35,658 bases of DNA from a virus, in the IMG/VR virus record IMGVR_UViG_3300043434_000752, positions 1 through 35,658 of that record; one strand, 5' to 3'. Made by a program: the position numbers and the translations under genes. Shown here one piece after another: positions 8,389-15,696 of this stretch (position 1 is its first letter; every line of letters starts with the position of its first letter). Under the pieces are notes generated by a model. That model was not told the DNA's origin and searched no databases. It was given only the letters and a program-made list of their open reading frames with translations.

Positions 8389-8616
8389 TTATTGCCTATA
8401 CATGATGCGCCCTTTAGTAAGATCATAGGGGCTCATTTCTAATGTTACACGATCTCCAGCAATAATTTTGATATCGTGTTTTCGCATTTTTCCACCAACA
8501 TACGCTGTAACTAAATGTTCGGTGCTGTCTAACTGTACTCTAAACATGGCATTTCCTAGAACTTCTATTACTTTGCCCTGCATTTTCATCGCTTCTTCTT
8601 TAGCCAATTTGGTCAA
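8389..8616 (-). CDS. infA: Translation initiation factor IF-1
   Basis: A 75-residue protein that matches bacterial IF-1 (72 aa) over its whole length: [20 protein letters not shown], then the variable loop, then [32 protein letters not shown]. It has a single OB fold with the conserved GKMRK and [10 protein letters not shown] segments. IF-1 occupies the ribosomal A site during initiation. The start overlaps nothing and an AGGAG lies about 12 nt upstream. It is followed after 8 nt by the SOD gene. A phage IF-1 is uncommon; it may bias initiation toward phage mRNAs or replace host factor. Confidence 0.95.
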   Translation of the reverse strand: MTKLAKEEAMKMQGKVIEVLGNAMFRVQLDSTEHLVTAYVGGKMRKHDIKIIAGDRVTLEMSPYDLTKGRIMYRQ

Positions 8617-8635
8617 ACTCTCCTTAAACTGTTAT

Positions 8636-9034
8636 TTAACCACGACGCATCCGAGCTTGCTCTTTTGCTTCTTCGTCACTGAAGATAGGCACTGCATTGC
8701 TTTTATGCAGAGTACCAATGCCAATCATTTTGTCACCGGTATATTGTTGACGAGGCCTGCTGGAAACTGCACCCAAATGGTTATCAGGTACACTGCGACC
8801 AACACGAACAGTTTCTCGTCCCGGAGGCGCTGACAGTTTGTAAGCGGTATGTAGAGGTTCAAAAATCTTAGCCACCGGTTTCTCCTTGTTAGGCACGCCA
8901 TGTCGTTGTTTAAGAGATTCCCAGTCCTCAGCCAGTTTCCTAGCTCGTTGCGCTTCTTCAGCGGAGCGAAACTTTTGCTTGCCTTTTTTCTTACCACCAA
9001 GGCTAAGACTGGGATGATGCAAGTGCATTGACAT
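8636..9034 (-). CDS. Conserved phage protein with THKSNAVPIF-type C-terminus (132 aa)
   Basis: A 132-residue basic protein. A His-rich N-terminus (MSMHLHHPSLSLGG) is followed by a Lys-rich stretch, a helix (FRSAEEAQRARKLAEDWESL) and a C-terminal block containing YTGDKMIGIGTLHKSNAVPIFSDEEA. The last block is strongly conserved among many environmental tailed phages in my memory, but no function is known. It is the first gene after the promoter at 9064-9092 and upstream of infA, with which it shares orientation and close spacing (19 nt). Confidence 0.8.
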   Translation of the reverse strand: MSMHLHHPSLSLGGKKKGKQKFRSAEEAQRARKLAEDWESLKQRHGVPNKEKPVAKIFEPLHTAYKLSAPPGRETVRVGRSVPDNHLGAVSSRPRQQYTGDKMIGIGTLHKSNAVPIFSDEEAKEQARMRRG

Positions 9035-9063
9035 AGGGCACCTATATTTGTTGCAAGGTTTTA

Positions 9064-9092
9064 ATTATAGCACCATTGAGAATTTTGCACAA
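9064..9092 (-). promoter_or_regulatory. Sigma70-type promoter for the 9034-7492 unit
   Basis: TTGTGC (9087-9092), 17-nt spacer ending TGC, TATAAT (9064-9069) on the minus strand. It would drive the conserved protein, infA, SOD and erpA. Confidence 0.7.
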
Positions 9093-9093
9093 G

Positions 9094-9109
9094 TAATACC
9101 AAAGTATTA
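9094..9109 (-). terminator. Stem-loop containing the stop codon of the amidinotransferase gene
   Basis: TAATAC / GTATTA stem with a 4-nt CAAA loop. The TAA stop of the upstream gene (9107-9109) is part of the stem and the next promoter starts directly behind it. No T run follows. Copies of this hairpin occur at 26385 and 31181. Confidence 0.5.
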
Positions 9110-10234
9110 GCCTCGCTCCGGGAAATAATCTTTCATTGTGCCTTCTCTGTGCAGGTCACTGGTAATGCAGTGTAGGCCACCATCCCAAAAATACCTGTGC
9201 CGAAAGTTAACAACATGCGGTGTTATGCCATAACGATCAAATGCTGCAAATACTGTTTCGTTATAATTATTGCAGACTACATTCTTTTCATCAATTACCA
9301 ACATGTTAACATCAAACACAGTTTCTTCTACAAAACCTACCCAATGATTTAACCAAGATTCTACAAAGGAAGTAAAATCATCATTTAGTTCTTCTCCAGG
9401 AACCCACCATTTGCCTTTATTTTTTCGTTTTAAATCCATAAAAGACCTAATCTGATTCCAACTTTGTCCGGGCAAGTAAATTACTTCCCAGTCGGGAAAT
9501 GTAGTTTTGTATGTAGGTATATCTCGTAAACTTACAATTAGTCCAGGAACCACAGGACAAAATGTTCCGTCACTGTGACCGCCGGTATTAATAATATGAC
9601 ATCTATAATTTGGAAATAACTTAGTATTTCTTTTTTTCAGTTCTTCTAAATTAGCATTATAATATTCAGTACCGAAATAAAGATCCTTGCCAATCCTTGT
9701 TGTCATTGCAGCACTTACATTATTAACAGTATCTATTAGATTAAATTTATCTTTAAGATTTTCTAAACAATTGCTGTAAAATCCATTATGATTTGTTCTA
9801 GTGCTATTAACTTCTGTTAAAATTTCTTTTTTAATACTGTCTGGTAAGGTGGAGTCTATTATTTCTTTTTTAGTTTTAGGAATTGTATTTGGCCAATCTG
9901 ATCCTTTTATATCCTCGTATAAGTGATTCATAAAATACAAGTCGTTGCCTATTACTGCACTGTAATCTCGAGGGGTCATTGGTGGAGGAATTATTTTATC
10001 CAATACCAAGCAATCTTCGTAGTTTACAGGAACTTGGGGTCGTAGTATTTGAACATTAAATGATTTCAATAATCTAATTAATTTTTGATAATCTTCTTCT
10101 GTTTCTTGTGCTATGCGTTCCATAACATTACGAACTCTGCTATTTGTAATAAAACTGTAGAATTCAGGAGCATAGCTTTTGCCAACCATACAGACTTTTA
10201 ATGGATCCCAATGTTGATAAACAGAATATTTCAT
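9107..10234 (-). CDS. Amidinotransferase / guanidino-group modifying enzyme
   Basis: A 375-residue protein of the amidinotransferase (GME) superfamily, which includes glycine amidinotransferase, arginine deiminase and dimethylarginine hydrolase. Seen in sequence: PPPMTPRD near 83-90, the catalytic His motif NTGGHSDGTF near 216-225 (His220, Asp222) and the nucleophilic Cys in DGGLHCITSDLHR (Cys356). These enzymes form a covalent amidino-cysteine intermediate with an arginine-like substrate. Length fits amidinotransferases (about 350-380 aa). It overlaps the GNAT-like gene by 4 nt, so the pair may make or modify a small guanidino compound. The substrate cannot be inferred. Confidence 0.8.
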   Translation of the reverse strand: MKYSVYQHWDPLKVCMVGKSYAPEFYSFITNSRVRNVMERIAQETEEDYQKLIRLLKSFNVQILRPQVPVNYEDCLVLDKIIPPPMTPRDYSAVIGNDLYFMNHLYEDIKGSDWPNTIPKTKKEIIDSTLPDSIKKEILTEVNSTRTNHNGFYSNCLENLKDKFNLIDTVNNVSAAMTTRIGKDLYFGTEYYNANLEELKKRNTKLFPNYRCHIINTGGHSDGTFCPVVPGLIVSLRDIPTYKTTFPDWEVIYLPGQSWNQIRSFMDLKRKNKGKWWVPGEELNDDFTSFVESWLNHWVGFVEETVFDVNMLVIDEKNVVCNNYNETVFAAFDRYGITPHVVNFRHRYFWDGGLHCITSDLHREGTMKDYFPERG

Positions 10235-10656
10235 AATGATCCTAATATCTCAAACCCTTGTAAATTATACATGTAGGGTTCAATTGATTCAAAATACATG
10301 TATTGATAACCTCTATTTCTATATATTGCACATTCATTTTGTAAACTACGAATTCCCATTCTTAACTGGGGATTTCTATAGTTCCATGCATGATGATCTG
10401 CTACTATATTTTTATCGTCCCAAATCCTATACATGCTCCATGCTATTAGTTGGTCTTGCTCAAAGTAACCAAATGTTTCGGTATTAGGAATGGCAAATCT
10501 ACCAGCTATCATTGGTATAACACTTTTAAATTTTTTATATAAACAGTATTCTGCATAAACCCGATTAATTTCTTTTATTGCAACTGGGTTTAGTAAATGA
10601 GCGTTTAATGTTATATTATAAGTGGTTTTGTCTAAGTCTATACGACCGAATTCCAT
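10231..10656 (-). CDS. GNAT-like acyltransferase candidate (141 aa)
   Basis: A 141-residue protein with a layout resembling a small N-acetyltransferase: an N-terminal helix with INRVYAEYCLYKKF, a strand pair around FGYFEQDQLIAWSMYRIW, then ADHHAWNYRNPQLRMGIRSLQNECAIYRNRGYQYMYF, where the Asn-Pro-x-x-R-x-G segment could be a degenerate acetyl-CoA loop. The pattern is not strong enough to be certain. It is sandwiched between the amidinotransferase (4-nt overlap) and the CPYA-motif protein, so the three are probably made together. Confidence 0.7.
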   Translation of the reverse strand: MEFGRIDLDKTTYNITLNAHLLNPVAIKEINRVYAEYCLYKKFKSVIPMIAGRFAIPNTETFGYFEQDQLIAWSMYRIWDDKNIVADHHAWNYRNPQLRMGIRSLQNECAIYRNRGYQYMYFESIEPYMYNLQGFEILGSL

Positions 10657-10660
10657 AAAA

Positions 10661-11155
10661 TTATTTTTGTCTCCAGGAAACTACATTATCTACAGCTGAT
10701 TGATCCCAATGATTATAATAACCTTTTTCTTTTAGCTGTTTGCTAGCATCATTAAGTTTACTTAGCCGTTGCATTAACAGTAGGCCACATTTTCCAAAAT
10801 TCATAGATACACCATTTACCAATTCCGGTATATCGGGGTGATCTTCTAATATAACATAATCATCCTGCATTAACAGTGTATTTTTATTTTTTATCAAATC
10901 TTGAAGATAAATTGCATCAATATTTTTATGATCAAAACAAATAGCCACTACATCGTTGCTATCTAACACAATTTTGCCGTAAGCAATACTATCGGAGAAA
11001 TCCTTGCTGTAGTCAAACAGTATTTTAAATCTGTTGTCTAGTCTTGCTTTTCTTGCGTAAGGACAAGGAGGCCAATCACCCAATAGGCTGTTTGGTCGTT
11101 CAACAAAATTTATCATCCATTCTAGTAGACTACTGCGAATGTTGTCCTCATCCAT
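10661..11155 (-). CDS. Conserved protein with WPPCPYARKA motif (164 aa)
   Basis: I place the start at MDEDNIRSS, 1 nt after the upstream stop. The longer frame to 11254 runs back through the neighbouring gene and is unlikely. Near residue 26 the protein has GDWPPCPYARKARL, a Cys-containing motif that recurs in uncharacterised proteins near amidinotransferase/acyltransferase genes, followed by alternating strands (KIVLDSNDVVAICF) and a helical C-terminus with SKQLKEKGYY. Function unknown. The conserved Cys suggests catalysis or metal binding. It is the third member of the amidinotransferase operon. Confidence 0.7.
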   Translation of the reverse strand: MDEDNIRSSLLEWMINFVERPNSLLGDWPPCPYARKARLDNRFKILFDYSKDFSDSIAYGKIVLDSNDVVAICFDHKNIDAIYLQDLIKNKNTLLMQDDYVILEDHPDIPELVNGVSMNFGKCGLLLMQRLSKLNDASKQLKEKGYYNHWDQSAVDNVVSWRQK

Positions 11156-11156
11156 T

Positions 11157-11522
11157 TTACTGTGCTTTATATTTTGTAAACTGCCAGTCTGGCGCTTTGA
11201 TGTATTCGTTATTAGTAAACAAAAACAAATGATTTGGAAAACGATTTTTGACATGATTGATCAATTCCTGGTCAGTTTTCCCTTGTCCCAAGAACTCTCC
11301 GTCGTCGTTGTCGTACCAGTAATAGATTTCACCGTGTTTTTCCACACTTACACGATGTACAATTTCGCCAACTTTTTCGTAAAAGTCTTTTAGTCTTTCC
11401 TGTTCTTGTGGTTTTTCGACAGCAAAATATTTAAACACAGCAACACACAAACTGAAAATAAAAATCCACCATACCATGTTGAGAAAAAACATGACGAATT
11501 CTACCAAAAGATCACTGTTCAT
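11157..11522 (-). CDS. Membrane-anchored phage protein (121 aa)
   Basis: One strong transmembrane helix at about residues 6-32 (LVEFVMFFLNMVWWIFIFSLCVAVF) is followed by a cytosolic-type domain of 85 residues, with EKVGEIVHRVSVEKHGEIYYWYDNDDGEFLGQG and a C-terminal INHVKNRFPNHLFLF. The second half resembles a conserved phage domain with a FLGQG...EL motif, but I cannot name it. It lies upstream of the amidinotransferase operon with 1-nt spacing and downstream of the gene at 11526 by 3 nt. Confidence 0.75.
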   Translation of the reverse strand: MNSDLLVEFVMFFLNMVWWIFIFSLCVAVFKYFAVEKPQEQERLKDFYEKVGEIVHRVSVEKHGEIYYWYDNDDGEFLGQGKTDQELINHVKNRFPNHLFLFTNNEYIKAPDWQFTKYKAQ

Positions 11523-11525
11523 TTA

Positions 11526-12365
11526 TTAAGTCCAAAGGCTTTCGCGAATTTTAATTAAACGAATCATCATTTGCTCGTCTTCTTTCATATACTGCTGTTC
11601 GATTTTGTGGCTGAGTTTCAGCGCTCTACGGCCCAATGCTTCAGTTTCTTTGTTGTTAGATTGAACACCAATCCAGCGTAGGCCTTCACCTTTTTCTTCT
11701 CGCATGCGATTACAGTATTCTGTCCAACCACTGGCATCGTGGGGATCTGGCCGATTTGGGTAAACTTCTGTCCACCACTTGTACAGTTCCAAAATTTCTT
11801 TAGCAGCTTTAGCTTGGTGAGTGGGTTTACCGATATTGGCACTGCCAGGTTCGCACTCGTCTTCTTTCCAAACTAATTCACTTTGCCATTTAAGATTATC
11901 TAAGCCGGCTTGTGGGCAACGCCAAACACGAAGATTCCACCAACCAAAACGCCACCACGGAGCATTGTATTTTTCTCGTTGCTCTTTGTCTTCCCATGCC
12001 AAATGCCACCACGCTAGTTCTACCTCAACATAATTAACAAGTTCATTGAATAAGCAAGGAAGAAAACGATTGCCCACATCACGCCACTCGCCACGAGGAA
12101 TATCCCTAGGGTTAGAGGTAAGAGCATGAGTCCTAGTAATCCAACGATTATTGATGTAATATTTGACAGCATAGATTTTATCAGGAATATACAGTAAAAC
12201 ATCTTGAATGCGATCAAGACCTTCTTCGGCAATCCACCAGCGAACAGGGTGGGCTGCACGGGCTTTAGTTTCCCATTCTTGCCATTGTTCGCCAGTACCC
12301 ATTTTAAGTTTGTGGGTACCACGAATCCAGTCGGCAAAAGGTGTGCAACTCCAATAATTTCTCAT
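11526..12365 (-). CDS. Conserved phage protein of unknown function, Trp-rich (279 aa)
   Basis: A 279-residue protein extremely rich in Trp and Arg (MRNYWSCTPFADWIRGT at the start, then APWWRFGWWNLRVW near 142). This type is frequent in uncultured aquatic phages without an assigned role. The region YPNRPDPHDASGWTEYC and the C-terminal helix with ALKLSHKIEQQYMKEDEQMM are distinctive. Its ATG overlaps the TGA of the YccA-like gene by 4 nt. There is no catalytic signature I recognise. Confidence 0.8.
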   Translation of the reverse strand: MRNYWSCTPFADWIRGTHKLKMGTGEQWQEWETKARAAHPVRWWIAEEGLDRIQDVLLYIPDKIYAVKYYINNRWITRTHALTSNPRDIPRGEWRDVGNRFLPCLFNELVNYVEVELAWWHLAWEDKEQREKYNAPWWRFGWWNLRVWRCPQAGLDNLKWQSELVWKEDECEPGSANIGKPTHQAKAAKEILELYKWWTEVYPNRPDPHDASGWTEYCNRMREEKGEGLRWIGVQSNNKETEALGRRALKLSHKIEQQYMKEDEQMMIRLIKIRESLWT

Positions 12366-13033
12366 TCTTTCTTTCCGCCAAACAGTTGAAGTAGGCTTAA
12401 AAACAAGTTAATAAAATCTAGGTACAGTGTTAGCGCACCTATTACCTCTTCGCGACCAGTTTCAGTATCACGGCTTACCAGTTCTCTGATGGTCTGTGTG
12501 TCGTAGGCAGTCAGTCCCAAAAAGATAATAGCCAATGCTGAGATCACCATCTGCATTACCGTGCTGCCAATAAAGATATTGACAATGCTGGCAAGACAAA
12601 TTGCAATCAAACCCACAAACAAGAACTGTCCGATACTAGTTAGATCTCGTTTGGTAAAGTAGCCATAAAAACTCATAGTACCAAACAAAATTGCTCCGCC
12701 CATGAACGCTGACACAATTGATCCCATGGTGTAGACAGCAAAGATAGTGCTAAAGCTCAAGCCCATCAGTGCAGCGAATCCATGTAAAAACACTTGTAGT
12801 CCCTGTGTGCTGAATCGCTCTGCAGCAAAGCTAAATGCTAGAATTGCCGCAAGGGGAGAAAAAATCACAATCCATTTCATAGCACCAGTAAAGAAAAACT
12901 CAAGTAATTCTGGTGTAGTACCAACAAAATAACTGATGATCATGCTGGTGGCGACAGCTAGACTCATGTGTTTGTAAACACGAGCCATTGCTTGATTGAT
13001 TTGACTTGCTGAACGATAAATTGCTAATTCCAT
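12362..13033 (-). CDS. Bax inhibitor-1 / YccA family membrane protein
   Basis: A 223-residue protein with seven hydrophobic segments and the family's C-terminal signature LGLTAYDTQTIRELV, followed by the EVIGALTLYLDFINLFLSLLQLFG block. In bacteria YccA interacts with and slows the membrane protease FtsH; related BI-1 proteins are pH-sensitive Ca2+ leak channels. The length matches YccA (219 aa). An AAGGAG Shine-Dalgarno lies 5 nt before the ATG. A phage copy could protect new membrane proteins or delay membrane-stress death; this is inference. Confidence 0.92.
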   Translation of the reverse strand: MELAIYRSASQINQAMARVYKHMSLAVATSMIISYFVGTTPELLEFFFTGAMKWIVIFSPLAAILAFSFAAERFSTQGLQVFLHGFAALMGLSFSTIFAVYTMGSIVSAFMGGAILFGTMSFYGYFTKRDLTSIGQFLFVGLIAICLASIVNIFIGSTVMQMVISALAIIFLGLTAYDTQTIRELVSRDTETGREEVIGALTLYLDFINLFLSLLQLFGGKKE

Positions 13034-13042
13034 TTTTACTCC

Positions 13043-13435
13043 TTAATAAGATTCTGGAACATAACCATTGCCTAGACCTTTTTCAGTATAGGGCTTTAAA
13101 TTAGGCGGTTGCCAACCTTCGGGCTTCAATACTTTGCCATCTTCACGCTTGCGAACTTTGCCAGTAACTGGATCAATCTTAGCAAAGTTTGTACGCATTA
13201 CTTCTTGCCAAGCACCTTCAGCATCAGCACCCATGGAGTGAATAGCACCAATAGTCACAACCAGGATATCAATCAGTGCATCTAAGGCTTCTACATCGTC
13301 GTTAGCTGCCTGAAGTTCTTCAAATTCTTCACGAATGAGATTGCAATACATTTCATATTGATCCAACGAGCCAGGCACACCTTGGTCACAGGCTCGCATA
13401 AATGTTTCTTGATCCTTAAACGGGTTAGTTGTCAT
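13043..13435 (-). CDS. MazG-like nucleotide pyrophosphohydrolase
   Basis: A 130-residue all-alpha NTP pyrophosphatase. The metal-binding motifs are present: EEFEE at residues 36-40 and EALDALID at 49-56, with the family-typical following helix (WQEVMRTNFAKID, Asn83 and Lys86) and a KPEGWQPP tail near 104-110. Phage MazG proteins hydrolyse dNTPs, NTPs or (p)ppGpp-like substrates; which one applies cannot be told. It overlaps the 185-aa protein by 11 nt. Confidence 0.85.
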   Translation of the reverse strand: MTTNPFKDQETFMRACDQGVPGSLDQYEMYCNLIREEFEELQAANDDVEALDALIDILVVTIGAIHSMGADAEGAWQEVMRTNFAKIDPVTGKVRKREDGKVLKPEGWQPPNLKPYTEKGLGNGYVPESY

Positions 13436-13982
13436 CTCGAATTACTCTCCATCCTAGTTTGTTTAAATCTTGTTCAATTTCTTCAGTCACTGTACACTCC
13501 GGTACATAGCTTGTACGCTTTTGCCAATCTTCATCAGATTCGTTGCCTTCGTAGTCTTGATTAAGCCCGCCCATTCCCGAACAGTACCAATCAATGTAAT
13601 CGCCTTGTTGTCGCATGTCGGCAATAATGCCACCTGCACTGCGCCAACTGCATGACCAGTATTCGTCTTTGAGAATTGGCCAAACATCTAGTCGCTGAAA
13701 ACTGTTGTTGCACATGGCAGCATATAAATTTTGACTGTAAGTCTCGCTGGCACGAACTTTGGCAAGAATCCAATCTGTAGTGCAGAGATCATAACTCATG
13801 TTATTTTTTTGCCAGTCTGGATTAGCTTCTAACTCCATGTCTTGTTCATTCCAAGTTTTGTATAGTTCTAACATTTGTTTTGCTGAATCTACACTTTCCT
13901 GCGATTCTGCCGCAGCTATTTTTCGTTCATAGCTGCGCTTTTGGAAACTGTGTCGATCAGGACTACGGCTCATCTTGCTCAT
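13425..13982 (-). CDS. Conserved phage protein with WSCSWRSAGGIIADMR motif (185 aa)
   Basis: A 185-residue protein: a basic N-terminus, a helix with SAKQMLELYKTW, then EYWSCSWRSAGGIIADMR and DYIDWYCSGMGG, with a C-terminal VTEEIEQDLNKLGWRVI. The Trp/Cys/Gly block is conserved in several phage groups to my knowledge but has no assigned activity. There is no Shine-Dalgarno; a TATAAT sits just 5 nt before the ATG, so this mRNA may be leaderless. It overlaps the MazG-like gene by 11 nt. Confidence 0.8.
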   Translation of the reverse strand: MSKMSRSPDRHSFQKRSYERKIAAAESQESVDSAKQMLELYKTWNEQDMELEANPDWQKNNMSYDLCTTDWILAKVRASETYSQNLYAAMCNNSFQRLDVWPILKDEYWSCSWRSAGGIIADMRQQGDYIDWYCSGMGGLNQDYEGNESDEDWQKRTSYVPECTVTEEIEQDLNKLGWRVIRDDN

Positions 13983-13987
13983 AATGT

Positions 13988-14016
13988 ATTATAACAGTAT
14001 TAGGAATTTTGTGCTA
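13988..14016 (-). promoter_or_regulatory. Possible extended promoter abutting a start codon
   Basis: TATAAT (13988-13993) is 5 nt before the ATG at 13982. The -35 position 17 nt away reads TAGCAC, a weak match. If used, transcription would begin at or very near the start codon. Confidence 0.4.
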
Positions 14017-14743
14017 TCAGCTGTCTTGCCAAATTGTCACGATGTTTTTTGGTGGGTTCCCCTAAAATAACAATAGCTTGCATTTGGCCTGCTTTTTCAA
14101 CCATTAAAATTATGCATCTACCTGCTCGGCTAGTATAACCAGTTTTGGTTAGTACTATATTATCGAATTCTGACAGTAAGTTTTTACTGGTACTGGTATA
14201 CGCAGGCCGTTCTTTATATCCGTATTTAGTTTTTACTACGGTGTAGATTTCAGGTTGATTAGCTACGGCCCTAATAAAGTTATAACGATAAGCATGAACT
14301 AATAAGTCTACTAATTCGTTAGCTGTACTGAGATTAAACACGCCTAATCCACTAGGGTCAATGAATTTAGTATGTTCCAAATTTAGTTGTCTTGCCTTAC
14401 CATTCATTGCAGCAATAAAAGCAGATCTGCCGCCAGGATAACTTTTAGCTAATGCTTCAGCTGCCGAGTTGTCACTGCGTACCAACAAGCTTGTTAATAA
14501 AACATTTACCTGTTCCGTTTTCTGTTTGTTAATTTTAATTTTTTGATCTAAGTTATAATAGTCCAATGCTACAACAGCAGTCATTAGTTTAGTAATGCTG
14601 GCAATAGGTCTGACTTCGTTGGCATTGGCTTGTTCAACCACTGTGTCTGTGGTAAGATTATATACCAACACACTAGGCGGCTGTGCAGCCTGTGATGTAG
14701 AAAAAATAAACAGTGATAATATCGTTACAAGAATTTTTCGCAT
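14000..14743 (-). CDS. Penicillin-binding-type D,D-peptidase (PBP7/DacA family), exported
   Basis: A 247-residue serine D,D-peptidase with a signal peptide (residues 1-20, hydrophobic core ILVTILSLFIF). All three catalytic motifs are present: S49-I-T-K52, S90-D-N92 and K200-T-G202. The length is near the catalytic domain of PBP7/PbpG, without the extra C-terminal domain and membrane anchor of DacA. It should act in the periplasm on peptidoglycan cross-links or terminal D-Ala. I use the ATG at 14743; an in-frame TTG lies one codon upstream. It may remodel the wall in infection or lysis. Confidence 0.9.
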   Translation of the reverse strand: MRKILVTILSLFIFSTSQAAQPPSVLVYNLTTDTVVEQANANEVRPIASITKLMTAVVALDYYNLDQKIKINKQKTEQVNVLLTSLLVRSDNSAAEALAKSYPGGRSAFIAAMNGKARQLNLEHTKFIDPSGLGVFNLSTANELVDLLVHAYRYNFIRAVANQPEIYTVVKTKYGYKERPAYTSTSKNLLSEFDNIVLTKTGYTSRAGRCIILMVEKAGQMQAIVILGEPTKKHRDNLARQLIAQNS

Positions 14744-14750
14744 CAATTAT

Positions 14751-15026
14751 TTACTTTGACCGGCTTTTCTCTTGCTCAAGATCAAGGTTTTTCAACAGTT
14801 TTATGTCTTTGTGTGCTACTATAATTGTTGTATAGTACAGGCCGTTATACAGTAAAGGCAAGTCTAAAATTACTGCGATTACTGGTCCTTCTGTAGTTGA
14901 TCTAATAATATCTACGCCAACTTTTCCCACAAAAGGAATTTTATTCCAGTGTCCAAATACACGATCTCCGAGAAAATATTTGGGCATGTAGGCCTTGCGT
15001 TCAAAGTAGTCTGTTAAACTAGCCAT
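14751..15026 (-). CDS. Conserved small phage protein with beta core (91 aa)
   Basis: A 91-residue protein: FLGDRVFGHWNKIPFVGKVG, then EGPVIAVILDLPL and YYTTIIVAHKDIKLL, which reads as a small SH3-like beta-barrel, with a Lys-rich tail. The FGHWNKIPFVGKV segment is a pattern I have seen in conserved phage proteins without a role. It overlaps its upstream neighbour by 8 nt. Confidence 0.75.
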   Translation of the reverse strand: MASLTDYFERKAYMPKYFLGDRVFGHWNKIPFVGKVGVDIIRSTTEGPVIAVILDLPLLYNGLYYTTIIVAHKDIKLLKNLDLEQEKSRSK

Positions 15027-15267
15027 TTAGATACTCCGAATACTTTAATCTAAAAATTGTTTCAAGATGATCATCATGAAAATCCAAATAACAAACTTCT
15101 ACCAAGTTATGTTTATTACGCCATTCTTGATGAAGTCTAAATGAAAAACCCAGTTCTCTTATCATTACATATCGAATCAAAAAAAGACTGGGCTGGGCAT
15201 ATTCTTCTTTGAGACGATATTTTAACTTAGCCCAATTGTCTGCGCTGATTTTTATGCTAGAGGCCAT
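15019..15267 (-). CDS. Hypothetical phage protein (82 aa)
   Basis: An 82-residue basic protein with a helix around ADNWAKLKYRLKEEYAQPSLFLIRYVM and a C-terminal HLETIFRLKYSEYLNG. It is coupled to both neighbours: 1 nt behind the stop of the 59-aa gene and overlapping the 91-aa gene by 8 nt. No family recognised. Confidence 0.7.
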   Translation of the reverse strand: MASSIKISADNWAKLKYRLKEEYAQPSLFLIRYVMIRELGFSFRLHQEWRNKHNLVEVCYLDFHDDHLETIFRLKYSEYLNG

Positions 15268-15447
15268 TTAGTGTGCCCATTTTAGTGCAAATAAAGTAGC
15301 TTGTATTTCGTCTTTGAATGTGAACTGCCATTGCTGGCCCGGAAATGGACTGGTTACGCTAAATGAGTCAGAACCAAATTCATTGCTTGCCCACATTATT
15401 GCACTAAAAGTGCTGGTTTTTGTACCGTCAACTGTAATTGTAGTCAT
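15268..15447 (-). CDS. Small protein (59 aa), unknown function
   Basis: A 59-codon frame MTTITVDGTKTSTFSAIMW... with two beta segments and a C-terminal DEIQATLFALKWAH helix. It fills an otherwise empty 200-nt gap. The TATAAT at 15453-15458 lies 5 nt before its ATG, with no Shine-Dalgarno. It is closely followed by the 82-aa gene. The regular spacing and absence of competing frames support it. Confidence 0.65.
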   Translation of the reverse strand: MTTITVDGTKTSTFSAIMWASNEFGSDSFSVTSPFPGQQWQFTFKDEIQATLFALKWAH

Positions 15448-15452
15448 AGTGT

Positions 15453-15481
15453 ATTATAACACAAAATTGAATTTTAGCCTA
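15453..15481 (-). promoter_or_regulatory. Possible promoter immediately before the 59-aa gene
   Basis: TATAAT at 15453-15458 preceded by TGTGT; the -35 position reads TAGGCT (15476-15481), a weak match. ATG follows after 5 nt, as at 13982 and 34671. Confidence 0.45.
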
Positions 15482-15695
15482 GCTCACTCCATCGCAACAT
15501 AAACCATTGTGCGTGATATAGTCGTTTAAATGTGAATTTCCAAAATGCCACGCCCGATCCACCTGGGCCTGTACTGTAAACTTCTCCCCAACCGGCACCG
15601 AACTGTTCATAACACCAATTCTTAGCTTTATGCGCCCGATCTGCGTGTCCAGTCCACGATACTTGGTAATCACCCGAGACGCAATCCAGCTTCAT
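15474..15695 (-). CDS. Conserved small phage protein (73 aa)
   Basis: A 73-residue aromatic-rich protein. It starts MKLDCVSGDYQVSWTGHADRA and contains WCYEQFGAGWGEVYSTG and GGSGVAFWKFTFKRLYHAQWF, patterns seen in uncharacterised proteins of aquatic phages. It lies 1 nt behind the next gene upstream in the operon. No catalytic motif. Confidence 0.75.
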   Translation of the reverse strand: MKLDCVSGDYQVSWTGHADRAHKAKNWCYEQFGAGWGEVYSTGPGGSGVAFWKFTFKRLYHAQWFMLRWSELG

Positions 15696-15696
15696 G

